Virus record (IMG/VR): IMGVR_UViG_3300034102_001223
Location: 1 to 25,703 of that record
DNA from: a virus
Direction: 5' to 3' (one strand)
Length of the DNA stretch: 25,703 bases
This document shows positions 7,421-15,401 of the stretch, one piece after another. Position 1 is the first letter of the stretch. Each line of letters opens with the position of its first letter. The notes below the pieces were generated by a model. The model searched no databases. It was not told the DNA's origin and saw only the letters and a program-made list of their open reading frames with translations. The position numbers and the translations under genes were made by a program.

Positions 7421-8592
7421 AATTCTAATTTTATAATTCGTCCAGGGAGATCAATATCCTTATTAGATCTTTCAGACAATACCCACAATACAGGCTTACT
7501 AGGCTTGATGTTAGTGCTACACTCGCCGTCAGTAAAATAGATCAAGCTTGTGAATTCTTTATGTCTTTCATAGTATTCTAATACAGGATCGAAGCTGGTT
7601 CCCCCGCGCCCAGCAACTTTCATTTCAAATTTGCCTTTGTAATCTTCTTCAGATCTTATCATAGTATCGCATTGTAGAATTTTAATATCTACGCCACATT
7701 TGTGAAGATGATGAATCTCATTCATAAATTCTTTGAGCTCATCATTACTTACTGATCCAGAAGTGTCAATACCTAAAAGCATTTTTTGGCGCATCTTTAC
7801 ACGCAATGCAGGATTATCAGGAAACTTTAGATTTTCTTTTCTTCTAGTTTTTCTAGTAAAAATCTTTGTACTTACTCCAGTAAACCTTCTTACATGCTCA
7901 CGCCAGTTAAATTTAGGCGGCACGATTTCTTCTAAGATAATCTTGTCCTTTAATTCATCAGGAACATGTCCTCCGCAGGCTTTAGTTTTAGTTTCTGCGT
8001 CATTTAGAATCCTTTGAACTTGCTTATCTAGAAGCTTTCTTTCTGCTTCGCTCATATTTTCAAACTCATCCCAAGTACTATGATCAGGAATGTCTCCATT
8101 ATCAATACTATCTAGAAGTTTGTCCATATTGTCGCAGCCACAGGTGCCGTCTTTGTCTTTCTTATCTTTAAACTGTTTAAGCTTGTCATAGTAATATCTA
8201 CAACCAGCTTTTAGATCCAGATTAAGATCAGAATAGTCTTCGATCTTTATTCCTCCTTCAGGAAGATCGTCCCCGTCAATGTATTGATTGATCTCCATGT
8301 CCATAGCTATGTTAGCCATTTTCTTATCGGAGAACTTAAAATACATTGTTAAATGCCCAAATGCAATATGCAGCAATTCGTGTTTAATAAGGCCACGTCG
8401 ATGAGCATCGGATAATTCATTCCAAAACTTTTCGCTTATATACAGCCTATAATTAATTCCGTCTTTGCTGACACCTGCAGTCGGCACTTTATCAGTCCAG
8501 ATTCTATTTAATCCAAGCAAAAAGAACCCATAATAAGGTTCTTTGAGCATTAAATCTTTACTGGTTTTACTTAATGATTCTTGTTTAGTCAT
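7417..8592 (-). CDS. Metallopeptidase-like plus VWA (MIDAS) domain protein
   Basis: 391 aa in two parts. The N-terminal zinc-peptidase-like domain has HELLH at 71-75, followed by NIAMDMEIN (94-102) in the position of a third metal ligand, as in DUF2201-type proteins. The C-terminal VWA domain has a complete MIDAS: DTSGS at 276-280, the Thr of GRGGTSF at 332 and TDG at 354-356. A Lys/Asp-rich linker with a CGC motif (151-153) joins the domains. It is encoded directly before, and overlaps, a MoxR-type ATPase, the standard pairing. Whether the peptidase is active cannot be told; the metal site appears intact. Upstream it overlaps the primase gene by four bases. Confidence 0.9.
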   Translation of the reverse strand: MTKQESLSKTSKDLMLKEPYYGFFLLGLNRIWTDKVPTAGVSKDGINYRLYISEKFWNELSDAHRRGLIKHELLHIAFGHLTMYFKFSDKKMANIAMDMEINQYIDGDDLPEGGIKIEDYSDLNLDLKAGCRYYYDKLKQFKDKKDKDGTCGCDNMDKLLDSIDNGDIPDHSTWDEFENMSEAERKLLDKQVQRILNDAETKTKACGGHVPDELKDKIILEEIVPPKFNWREHVRRFTGVSTKIFTRKTRRKENLKFPDNPALRVKMRQKMLLGIDTSGSVSNDELKEFMNEIHHLHKCGVDIKILQCDTMIRSEEDYKGKFEMKVAGRGGTSFDPVLEYYERHKEFTSLIYFTDGECSTNIKPSKPVLWVLSERSNKDIDLPGRIIKLEL

Positions 8593-9590
8593 AGCTCACT
8601 AATTTTAGTATTTACAATCTTAACCGCTTCTTCTATGCCTACTGCTTTTACTAAGTCACTAAAGTCTGTTACTTTAGGTAATTCAGGCACAAAGAAGTGC
8701 GGTATATTATAAGTCTCAGTAAAACTTTCAGATAATTTCTTACCTGGCTCATCATTGTCAAACAGACAAATTACTTTTTTGAATCTAGATTTATACTCAT
8801 CCATTACAGACTGCTTCATCATTACTGACTCAGACTGCAAACCTATAGCACTAATATCCATGCAATCATGTAAGCTCATTACATCTTTTAAAGACTTTGT
8901 TATAATCAGTAAATCGCCAGAAGTGGGAAGTTGAGTATAACCTTGATGAACTGTGTAATTAGCGTTATTGATCCATTTTTTTATTTTACTTTCTAATGGT
9001 TGATATATCTTATAACTTACTTTACTGTCTTTGATTTCTACATATGCATAAGCATAGTCACTTGTTTTTACAGCAGTGGTATTATAAAACACATAACTAA
9101 TAGGATAAACATTAAACTTTTCTAAAGTTTTCTTTTTAATTCCAAATGAAGACCAATAAGCTTTATCACGTATCTGCCATTCTCTAATTTTAATACCGAG
9201 CTCTATAGAGTCTTTCTGTACTATTTTAGTGTATTGAACAGGAGTTTGAGATACATTAATGTTAAATTCAGCTAGCTTCATATCAGCTGCAACTTTCTTT
9301 AATGCTTCTGAATAAGAAAGATTAAACATTTTAAGAACTAATACTACAAAGTCTCCAGAATCGCCTGTGGCAAAATCCTTAAACATTAGTATGTTTCTAT
9401 TTACTTTATGAAAATAAAGTGCAAATGATGGAATATTATCCTCACGAAGAGGACTATGGAAAACGCCAAGTTTGCTTACATCTTCTCCTAGATAAAAAGC
9501 ATAAATCTCTTCTTGAGTGACATGTTTTAATATATCCTCTCTAGTAATTAAACTGTTAAACGAAATAGAATTAAGATTGATCTCTTCCAT
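8589..9590 (-). CDS. DnaG-like primase with divergent TOPRIM domain
   Basis: 333 aa. The N-terminal part keeps the primase pattern SPLREDNIPSF (46-56) ... KDFATGDSGD (71-80) of CHC2-type domains, but the zinc-binding Cys/His set is missing. The TOPRIM domain follows: LLIITKSLKDVMSL (227-240), then LFDNDEPG (276-283) with the D-x-D pair. The first acidic position, normally T-E-G, reads T-K-S, so the usual Glu is a Lys. It would make RNA primers for the phage polymerase with the DnaB-like helicase. Its ATG is only nine bases after a strong terminator hairpin. Sequence between 100 and 220 is not recognisable. Confidence 0.85.
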   Translation of the reverse strand: MEEINLNSISFNSLITREDILKHVTQEEIYAFYLGEDVSKLGVFHSPLREDNIPSFALYFHKVNRNILMFKDFATGDSGDFVVLVLKMFNLSYSEALKKVAADMKLAEFNINVSQTPVQYTKIVQKDSIELGIKIREWQIRDKAYWSSFGIKKKTLEKFNVYPISYVFYNTTAVKTSDYAYAYVEIKDSKVSYKIYQPLESKIKKWINNANYTVHQGYTQLPTSGDLLIITKSLKDVMSLHDCMDISAIGLQSESVMMKQSVMDEYKSRFKKVICLFDNDEPGKKLSESFTETYNIPHFFVPELPKVTDFSDLVKAVGIEEAVKIVNTKISEL

Positions 9591-9598
9591 AAAATAAA

Positions 9599-9625
9599 AG
9601 GAGGGGGCTGATAGAACCCCCTCCT
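9599..9625 (-). terminator. Terminator directly upstream of primase
   Basis: AGGAGGGGG (9599-9607) pairs perfectly with CCCCCTCCT (9617-9625) around a 9-nt loop. In the minus direction it is followed by TTTTATTTT and then the primase ATG, so the U-tract forms the whole spacer. Confidence 0.9.
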
Positions 9626-9641
9626 GTAAAATTAGTAATTA

Positions 9642-10235
9642 TCACCAATCATCTCCGTCAGTGCTAGCCGCAGCAGAAGAAGCTACAGGTGCAGCAACAT
9701 TATCTGCTTGAAGCTTAGCCATAGCATCAAGATTACCTGGTTTTAATCTTGTATCTGCAAGAGCAACATTCATTGACTCTACAAACGGTACCCAACTACG
9801 AGGCTGGATATAATTCTTTACAGAACTAGTAGTACCATAATTAGCAAATACACGAAACTTAGGCCCTTGAGTTAATCCATCACGAATGATTTTCATACAA
9901 CCGTCTAGCATTTCTTTTGCCGAGTTAAAGTTAGGAAACTGATAAGTGTTTCCATAGATAGCATGGATTACATGTTTCATTACTTTACCTTGCTTAGCGA
10001 TTTGCTCATCTACGCTAGAATACTCAGTAGCTTTTTCTACATACCAGTAAGAGCTATTACAAGAACCTCCTACTTCATCAGTGAAAGTAAGCTTGTAATC
10101 AGGCGAGCCTTCTTTATCTTCAGGCTTCTTTTTGCTGATAGATAAAGTTACATTCTCAGCAATACCCGCTTTACCATCGTTAAATATTGCTTTACCTTCC
10201 GCTGCATCAAAAGATGCGTCATTCAAATTAATCAT
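9642..10235 (-). CDS. Single-stranded-DNA-binding-like protein with acidic tail
   Basis: 197 aa. Residues 1-165 form a probable beta-rich domain (AENVTLSISKKKPED, YKLTFTDEVGGSCNSSYWYV, GPKFRVFANYG). An Ala/Ser/Val-rich linker follows (VAAPVASSAAAS), then the tail TDGDDW. A flexible linker ending in an acidic peptide with a terminal aromatic is the hallmark of SSB proteins such as E. coli SSB (DDDIPF), where the tail recruits replication enzymes. Position between primase, a Sak4-like ATPase and another acidic-tailed protein supports an SSB role. The core fold is not provable by eye. A strong terminator follows the gene. Confidence 0.6.
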   Translation of the reverse strand: MINLNDASFDAAEGKAIFNDGKAGIAENVTLSISKKKPEDKEGSPDYKLTFTDEVGGSCNSSYWYVEKATEYSSVDEQIAKQGKVMKHVIHAIYGNTYQFPNFNSAKEMLDGCMKIIRDGLTQGPKFRVFANYGTTSSVKNYIQPRSWVPFVESMNVALADTRLKPGNLDAMAKLQADNVAAPVASSAAASTDGDDW

Positions 10236-10263
10236 TGTTTTGTTGTTTTAAAAAATTAATAAA

Positions 10264-10812
10264 TTACCAAACGTCTTCATCAGTATCTGCTGCAGTAACA
10301 TCATTGGCTACTGTAGTATCTAAATGAAATTCTACTTCTTCTTCTACTGCAGGCTCTGGACATACCTCTTTTATAACATTAGCAGACTCTTCTTCAATTA
10401 CTTCTTCTACGTTATTAGTAACTGTGGCCTCAGTAGAAGTCATTAATTGAAGTTCACCATAAGAATTTTCCATAGCAATTGCTATATTATTCTCTACTTC
10501 TGAATTTAGATCCCAACGCTTAGCGATAAACTCATAAGTTCTCTTATCACTAAGAGTACAAGTTTTAGTTAGCTGAAAACCAGCATCACCTTCTGCTTTA
10601 CGGACAAAAATTCTTTTTCCGTTTGTTTCAAAACCAAAGCTGATTCTGTCTTCGCCTTGAATACCAAGAGCTTCTTGAGCTGCTTTGTTAAAACTAAACT
10701 TACGGCCAGCACCTGGTTTATCAATTGCTGACATTGTTACTACAGGATGAGAAAATTTCTCCTGCTTTCTTGTTCTTTGTGCGGGAACTTCTCCCCAAAC
10801 TACATTCTCCAT
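10264..10812 (-). CDS. Replication-associated protein with SSB-like acidic C-tail
   Basis: 182 aa. The first 115 residues form a small beta-rich domain (HPVVTMSAIDK, RISFGFETNGKRIFVRKAEG, YEFIAKRW). A long Glu-rich, Val-rich segment follows, ending in the tail DTDEDVW. Like the next gene downstream it finishes with acidic residues and a Trp, so both may dock onto a shared partner. The leader (AAAACAAAACAACATG) is a typical A-rich Bacteroidota-style start. I recognise no family; an accessory ssDNA-binding or recombination mediator role is inferred from context with the Sak4-like ATPase upstream. Confidence 0.6.
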   Translation of the reverse strand: MENVVWGEVPAQRTRKQEKFSHPVVTMSAIDKPGAGRKFSFNKAAQEALGIQGEDRISFGFETNGKRIFVRKAEGDAGFQLTKTCTLSDKRTYEFIAKRWDLNSEVENNIAIAMENSYGELQLMTSTEATVTNNVEEVIEEESANVIKEVCPEPAVEEEVEFHLDTTVANDVTAADTDEDVW

Positions 10813-10837
10813 GTTGTTTTGTTTTTAAATTAAAAGA

Positions 10838-11512
10838 TTAAATTGAATAATAATCGCGAATAGCGTGATTTACAATAGCCAAATCATTGTCTATTGCTGT
10901 CTCCTCGAACATTTCTAAAGGAGTTTTACAAGTATCAGATCCTGATGACACAGTTCTGAATACATGTTTGTTAGGTTGCCCAGGTGTTTTGATGATCTCA
11001 GCATAAAGAACTATTGTGCTGAATGACTCAGGCACAAAGCGCTCTAACATTTTGCCTTGAACGCCTATACGTTCAGAACCAAAACCTGCCTCATCATAAT
11101 GAGTTTCTGGATGCGCAAACAGATAAACTATAATATCTTCTCTCATAGAGTCATTAATAAAGTTTATCAGATCATACTGGGCAGCTGCCATTTTAGTCCA
11201 TTTATCAAAGCCTTTCTCTGCTCTGAATGCTGGATTCATAATGGCGTCAGTCATAATTCTTGACCATGTATCGACTATGACAGTTTTTACATTAGGCAAA
11301 TCATTGACTTTTTTTAATGTAGCAATGACTACATTCACATCAGAAGTTTTACGATAATTACGCTTGTCTTCATTGTACTTTAGATTAAACTGCTTAAACG
11401 GCAGAGCCTTTTGGTCTGTGTTTATAATCACAGTTTCATCTGGATTTAGATTTCTTAGCGAGGTAGATTTCCCCATACCTGATTTCCCAACCAGGAACAC
11501 TAATTGCCCCAT
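10838..11512 (-). CDS. Sak4/RecA-like ATPase (AAA_24 type)
   Basis: 224 aa with P-loop GKSGMGKST (9-17) and Walker B VKTVIVDTW (75-83, D81). SMREDIIVYLFAHPE (142-156) has the hydrophobic strand and polar end typical of the RecA-like core. Phage Sak4-type proteins are small RecA-like recombinases that work with a phage SSB in single-strand annealing, and here two SSB-like candidates follow directly. There are no separate DNA-binding domains. Other small P-loop ATPases of this size exist, so the exact subfamily is less sure than the fold. Confidence 0.8.
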   Translation of the reverse strand: MGQLVFLVGKSGMGKSTSLRNLNPDETVIINTDQKALPFKQFNLKYNEDKRNYRKTSDVNVVIATLKKVNDLPNVKTVIVDTWSRIMTDAIMNPAFRAEKGFDKWTKMAAAQYDLINFINDSMREDIIVYLFAHPETHYDEAGFGSERIGVQGKMLERFVPESFSTIVLYAEIIKTPGQPNKHVFRTVSSGSDTCKTPLEMFEETAIDNDLAIVNHAIRDYYSI

Positions 11513-11560
11513 AAATGTTTGATTTTTAGATTATTTACTATTTAATAAAGATAATGAATT

Positions 11561-11857
11561 TTAAGTTAAATCCCTAATTTCCTGACGCACTTTTTGCTGC
11601 TTTTCGCCTTTTCTTTTACCATAAGATTTACCTCTCAGATGGGGATGTTCCTCTTGAACTTTGCGAGATGCACGACCAAAGCTGTCTAGATAAGGAATAA
11701 CTCTTTTTTCCATGTCTTTTAGAGCCTCTTTAAAAGATGTATTCATATCATAGTTTATCTCTTTGAGATAATGATAATACAATCTTTCATTAGAATCCCT
11801 TAGTTCAGGATGCTGAGTCAGCTTCTCCTTTACCCATAGGTACTTGTCCTTGATCAT
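11561..11857 (-). CDS. Small basic protein, 98 aa, possible DNA-binding
   Basis: Residues 1-30 (LWVKEKLTQHPELRDSNERLYYHYL) and 62-90 (GRASRKVQEEHPHLRGKSYGKRK) resemble a recurrent small phage protein with an HTH-like arrangement and the pattern R-x-x-R-x-x-Q-E-x-x-P-x-L-R-G. The C-terminal half is strongly basic, consistent with nucleic-acid binding. I know no function for the family. Its start lies 53 bases inside the 3' end of the macro-domain-like gene. Confidence 0.65.
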   Translation of the reverse strand: MIKDKYLWVKEKLTQHPELRDSNERLYYHYLKEINYDMNTSFKEALKDMEKRVIPYLDSFGRASRKVQEEHPHLRGKSYGKRKGEKQQKVRQEIRDLT

Positions 11858-12299
11858 GTTGTACTACTGTTATTAGTAAGTTTTCTTGAGTGTCAAGGAT
11901 TTTTCTTATATATTCCCATTTAGCGCCATATTCTGGTGCTGTAATTAAAGGAAAAGTAAGTTGAATATAGCTCTTTGCTGCTATAGCTTCACTAGATAGT
12001 TTTTTTAAACAACTTTTTAAAGCACTATACTCAAAATGACCCCCTGGTTCCATGCTTACATAAAAATTAAGGATTGATCCAGCATCAACTCTTGTTCCAG
12101 AATAGTCTCCAATTCTATATTCAGCAGGTAAAGGAAATTCTTCATCTACTGCTGTAATTAAATTAAACTCGTCTGCTAACTCTTTAGCTAAGCCAGTCAT
12201 TACTTTTTGACAATTAGTAATATTTGCCAAAATATTTGGCACCTTACCTTCTTTAAATAATTCAGGGATATTCCCTACGATTGATTTTACAATTGGCAT
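11805..12299 (-). CDS. Macro-domain-like protein
   Basis: 164 aa. ILANITNCQKVMTGLAKELADEF (residues 23-45) follows the macro-domain pattern N-x-x-N-C-x-x-x-M-x-x-G-(L/I)-A-x-x-(L/F), where the Asn/Asp and glycine loop bind ADP-ribose. SILNFYVSMEPGGHFEYSALKSCLKKL (75-101) matches the later strand-loop-helix, and TFPLITAPEYGAKWEYIRKIL (114-134) the P-x-x-G-x-G region, here with Gly-Ala rather than Gly-x-Gly. Macro domains bind or remove ADP-ribose and related nucleotides. In a phage this could counter ADP-ribosylation or NAD-derived signals. It overlaps the DnaB-like helicase by one base. The fold call is fairly likely; activity is unknown. Confidence 0.6.
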   Translation of the reverse strand: MPIVKSIVGNIPELFKEGKVPNILANITNCQKVMTGLAKELADEFNLITAVDEEFPLPAEYRIGDYSGTRVDAGSILNFYVSMEPGGHFEYSALKSCLKKLSSEAIAAKSYIQLTFPLITAPEYGAKWEYIRKILDTQENLLITVVQHDQGQVPMGKGEADSAS

Positions 12300-13378
12300 T
12301 ATTGTTTATTTATTTGATTACGATAATATTCATCAATTTTTCTGAGCTCTTCAGGCTTACCTTGGAGCTCGCTTATTGGAGGTAATTGATAATAACCCCC
12401 ATACTCGCCTATAAACAGGAAGCTAACAAGTAAATTGCGCTTACCATCACGATTCTTTAGAATCTTTAAAAGCCTATAACGATCCTTAAACTTAGTAATA
12501 TCATAGCCTAGACAATTATCTACTCCTACATAAAATGGACTTTCCAAACCCATCACAGTATTAGCATCTTCGGCAAGATTACCAGTGTCCTTAATATCTT
12601 GGAGCTCTGGCATCCATCCTTCTTCTGCTTGTCTGTGTTTTTGATTCTTATCACGATTAATCTGCGATACAACTACAGGACTGAAATTACACATGTTTCT
12701 GAAAAACACAAGATGCTTAGAAGCCATATCGATAGCTTCTTTCTTGCTGTTAAAATCTTTGTAGTTTATATGGCCAATGTGATCTATGATAATTAAAGTT
12801 ATCAATCCAGGATTATTAGGAGTGTAGCTTAAGATATTTCCTTCGTCATCTCTTTGAAACACACCGCGTCTCTCTGCATAAGTTACCAGATCTCTAAACA
12901 ATGACTTTGGACTAAGAGATGTTTTGAAGTATATATACTTCTCTTGAATCTCATCCATTCGTTTCTCATAGCTTAGTACTAACTGCTTTATCTCAGGTCT
13001 TATTTGTAATCTACCCTTTGATTTAATCTCATTAGTGTCAGATAGTATTCCATGTTCTTTCCAGAGCAAACTTACTATATGTTTGGCAATTTGATCTTCA
13101 GGCGGAATCTCTAAAGAATAATAGATAATCTCTAAATCATGAATATACCCAGGATTATTCTGCAAGAAACTTATCGCGCCATACACATAGGTAGAATCTA
13201 GAAAAGCAGATTTACCAATAGATGTCGGTGCGAATATCAAATCATAACGACGTTGCTGAATATTCTGAATATGATCACTTAGAGTAGTAAAGCCCTCAAA
13301 AGGAATGCCCGTATTGAGCCCTTGCTCGCCGCGTTCTATTTCCTGTTTTAGCCTATCCCAATATTTAACTTTTGCCAT
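12299..13378 (-). CDS. DnaB-like replicative helicase
   Basis: 359 aa with the RecA-like core of DnaB/gp4-type helicases. Walker A is APTSIGKS (50-57). Catalytic Glu is in YYSLEIPPED (about E90). Walker B is LIIID (195-199). VVVSQINRD (235-243) is the H3/SQ motif, and DTGNLAEDANTVMGL contains the usual phage pattern around motif H4. The N-terminal primase-binding domain of bacterial DnaB is absent, leaving only about 45 residues ahead of the P-loop, as in many phage helicases. It would unwind the fork together with the primase and family A polymerase in the same module. Small overlaps on both sides (14 and 1 bases) show tight coupling. Confidence 0.9.
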   Translation of the reverse strand: MAKVKYWDRLKQEIERGEQGLNTGIPFEGFTTLSDHIQNIQQRRYDLIFAPTSIGKSAFLDSTYVYGAISFLQNNPGYIHDLEIIYYSLEIPPEDQIAKHIVSLLWKEHGILSDTNEIKSKGRLQIRPEIKQLVLSYEKRMDEIQEKYIYFKTSLSPKSLFRDLVTYAERRGVFQRDDEGNILSYTPNNPGLITLIIIDHIGHINYKDFNSKKEAIDMASKHLVFFRNMCNFSPVVVSQINRDKNQKHRQAEEGWMPELQDIKDTGNLAEDANTVMGLESPFYVGVDNCLGYDITKFKDRYRLLKILKNRDGKRNLLVSFLFIGEYGGYYQLPPISELQGKPEELRKIDEYYRNQINKQ

Positions 13379-13682
13379 CTTTTAAGAGTTTAGTAACATA
13401 TTCTATTTGATCAATAATAACCTGCGCTTCAGGAATCACTGCCACATGTTGATTTAATTGATACAGCTTAGCTCTTAAACTTGTTAAAGGCACCTCTGGA
13501 TCGTAGTCTATTTCTTTATGTCCTAATAGAACATTTAGACACTTTTCATAATTAGTTCTTTTGTTTACTAGCTTACGACCTACAGCATGCTCTAGTTTCA
13601 TATATCGCAAAAGCTCATTAATGTATTTAATCTCTTTTTCGAAATGCTTGATACTATACTCTAGATCGATTCCGTGTTCCAT
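13365..13682 (-). CDS. Small helical protein before the DnaB-like helicase, 105 aa
   Basis: A predicted helical protein (YSIKHFEKEIKYINELLRYM, LRAKLYQLNQHVAVIPEAQVIIDQIEYVTKLLK). I chose the ATG at 13682 because a clear AGGAGG (13690-13695) lies seven bases upstream and this limits the overlap with the preceding gene to 22 bases. An in-frame ATG at 13733 would add 17 residues of unlikely composition. Its position directly before the helicase suggests a helicase loader or cofactor, but no loader motif is visible. Confidence 0.65.
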   Translation of the reverse strand: MEHGIDLEYSIKHFEKEIKYINELLRYMKLEHAVGRKLVNKRTNYEKCLNVLLGHKEIDYDPEVPLTSLRAKLYQLNQHVAVIPEAQVIIDQIEYVTKLLKDGKS

Positions 13683-14227
13683 TCTTGTTCCTCCTTTCCT
13701 GTTTCTTGAATAAATACTTCCCATTGCTCCCATTGTGAGTTATTCATTACTGTTTCCATGTTTGGCAAAAACTGCAGCTCATTTGCGAGCTTCTTCTTTG
13801 CAACAAACGCAGAGACAGCTTGAATAGCCAACTGATGCTGAGCAATTGTTTTAACTCTACTGAGATATTTCTTCTCATGTTTTAATGCTACCTGTGAGTT
13901 AGGATTCGCGCCCCTAAGAACACGAGCCCCAACTCTAATAGGATAGCAATTATAAAATTCCCAGAAATTAATCTGATCAGATCTTATACCCAACAGTTTC
14001 TCCACATGTTTCTTGCTGATAATAGTCTCAGTAAACTTACTGCTTGTGCCCAAGATATAGCTAGTGCCAGCTAATTCATCTCTTATGGCCAATGCTTTTA
14101 GCTTACCAAATATCTCTAGTATATCATCAAATTTTTGATAATACATTAAATACAGCAATACAGCATGATCAGGGGTTAACTTCGAGCTCTTGAGCGTCGA
14201 TAAGTTGAGTGTTACTTCTGTCTTCAT
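13661..14227 (-). CDS. Hypothetical replication-module protein, 188 aa
   Basis: Residues 1-50 (LTPDHAVLLYLMYYQKFDDILEIFGKL) look like a small winged-helix-type domain. The rest is helical with a Trp-rich end (NNSQWEQWEVFIQ). FWEFYNCYPIRVGARVLRG (88-106) is a distinctive segment I associate with Bacteroidota phage proteins beside helicases, without a proven role. It lies between the SF2 and DnaB-like helicases and overlaps both neighbours, so a helicase-loading or replication-initiation function is conceivable. It ends with TAG. Confidence 0.65.
   Translation of the reverse strand: MKTEVTLNLSTLKSSKLTPDHAVLLYLMYYQKFDDILEIFGKLKALAIRDELAGTSYILGTSSKFTETIISKKHVEKLLGIRSDQINFWEFYNCYPIRVGARVLRGANPNSQVALKHEKKYLSRVKTIAQHQLAIQAVSAFVAKKKLANELQFLPNMETVMNNSQWEQWEVFIQETGKEEQEWNTESI
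13690..13695 (-). promoter_or_regulatory. Strong Shine-Dalgarno deciding the start at 13682
   Basis: AGGAGG, seven bases before the ATG at 13682. It stands out because most genes here have A-rich leaders without such a motif. It also lies within the coding sequence of the upstream gene. Confidence 0.55.
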
Positions 14228-15401
14228 ATATGTCTAAAAATTCTTCCAGTGTACAGACACTAACTCTGTCTTTGTTAATGCCTTCTAAGCGCTTCTTCAT
14301 CCAAACCTCTTCCTGTGTGCCAGGAGTATAGAGATTAATAATCACAGCCTCTTTATCAGGAGTTTTCCTAACCACACGGCCTAATTGCTGAATGAAAGTA
14401 CGCTTTGTGCTTGTAGACCCCGCAATAATAGCTAGAGAACAATCTGGAACATTAAAGCCCTCGTTTAAAGCCTGCACAGAGCTGAGAAACCTAACTTTAG
14501 TTCTCTTGTCTTTAAACCTCTTGACTATTAATTCCTGATCCTTTCTCTTAATCTTACTGTGGAAAGTCATACAGATATCCCCTAGAGTATCTTGCAAACT
14601 TTCAGCAAACTCCGTAGTAGCGCTAAAGATCAAACCATTTCTGTCGCTAAACAGATCTATGATTTTCTTTGTAGCTACTATTTTATTGCTGTTATTCTGA
14701 CAGATACTCTTGCGCTTACGAAGAGAGTTATAATAAGCACCTGCCTGACCTTGCAAAGCTTTATCGCTAGACTTTAGATAACTTGTAGCATTTTTAAATG
14801 CATTAGCACCGTGGCCTAACTTAGCTGCAAAATGCTTAAAGGCATTATTAGCTTTATTATACTCTATTTGATCATCATTTGATAATACTACAGGAATATT
14901 GTAAACTTTATACGGCGCAATCCATCCATTGTCAAGCGCTTCATCTACGCTGATCTGATCAAAGACTTTTAGATACTCCAGTATTATCTCGTGAAATCCG
15001 TCTTCTCTCTCCAAAGTTGCAGTGAGTCCCAAGATATATTCACACGTAACAACGCTAAAAATATTTCTAAAGCTTTCTGCAGCATATCGATGAATCTCGT
15101 CTAACACCAACATATCTACATTGTGTATCGCCTTAATTGCGCTATTGATAACCATTACTTTGGCTATCGTTACTTTGTTTTTCTTTAGCTCCTCTTCCCA
15201 TTGAGATTTAAGCTCTAGTGTAGGCACTACTACTAGGCAAGATTTGATATCTTTTTTAGGTATCATACCTTTGATAGCCATAATAGCTGTGTAAGTCTTA
15301 CCGAAACCTGTTGGATATTCAGCAATACCGCAAAAATTACTTTCCCTCCACCGTCTCAATCCCAATATCTGTCGAGCTGTTCTGTCTAACATCTTGTCCA
15401 T
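14169..15401 (-). CDS. SF2 DNA helicase (UvsW/XPB-like)
   Basis: 410 aa with all main SF2 motifs: motif I YPTGFGKT (29-36), motif Ia VVVPTLEL (57-64), motif II DEIH (101-104), motif III LTAT (126-129), motif V region SSVQALNEGFNVPD (307-320) and motif VI QQLGRVVR (338-345). An insertion of about 60 residues between the two RecA folds (185-240, Lys/Asn-rich) is typical of phage members. Such enzymes remodel forks and recombination intermediates, like T4 UvsW. The 5' end overlaps the DnaA-like gene by 65 bases; ATGs at residues 1 and 4 are both possible starts. Confidence 0.9.
   Translation of the reverse strand: MDKMLDRTARQILGLRRWRESNFCGIAEYPTGFGKTYTAIMAIKGMIPKKDIKSCLVVVPTLELKSQWEEELKKNKVTIAKVMVINSAIKAIHNVDMLVLDEIHRYAAESFRNIFSVVTCEYILGLTATLEREDGFHEIILEYLKVFDQISVDEALDNGWIAPYKVYNIPVVLSNDDQIEYNKANNAFKHFAAKLGHGANAFKNATSYLKSSDKALQGQAGAYYNSLRKRKSICQNNSNKIVATKKIIDLFSDRNGLIFSATTEFAESLQDTLGDICMTFHSKIKRKDQELIVKRFKDKRTKVRFLSSVQALNEGFNVPDCSLAIIAGSTSTKRTFIQQLGRVVRKTPDKEAVIINLYTPGTQEEVWMKKRLEGINKDRVSVCTLEEFLDIYEDRSNTQLIDAQELEVNP

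Noticed and set aside
13683-13733. Upstream ATG at 13733 for the small gene before the DnaB-like helicase
   Set aside because: It lengthens the overlap with the previous gene to 73 bases; the ATG at 13682 has a well-placed AGGAGG.
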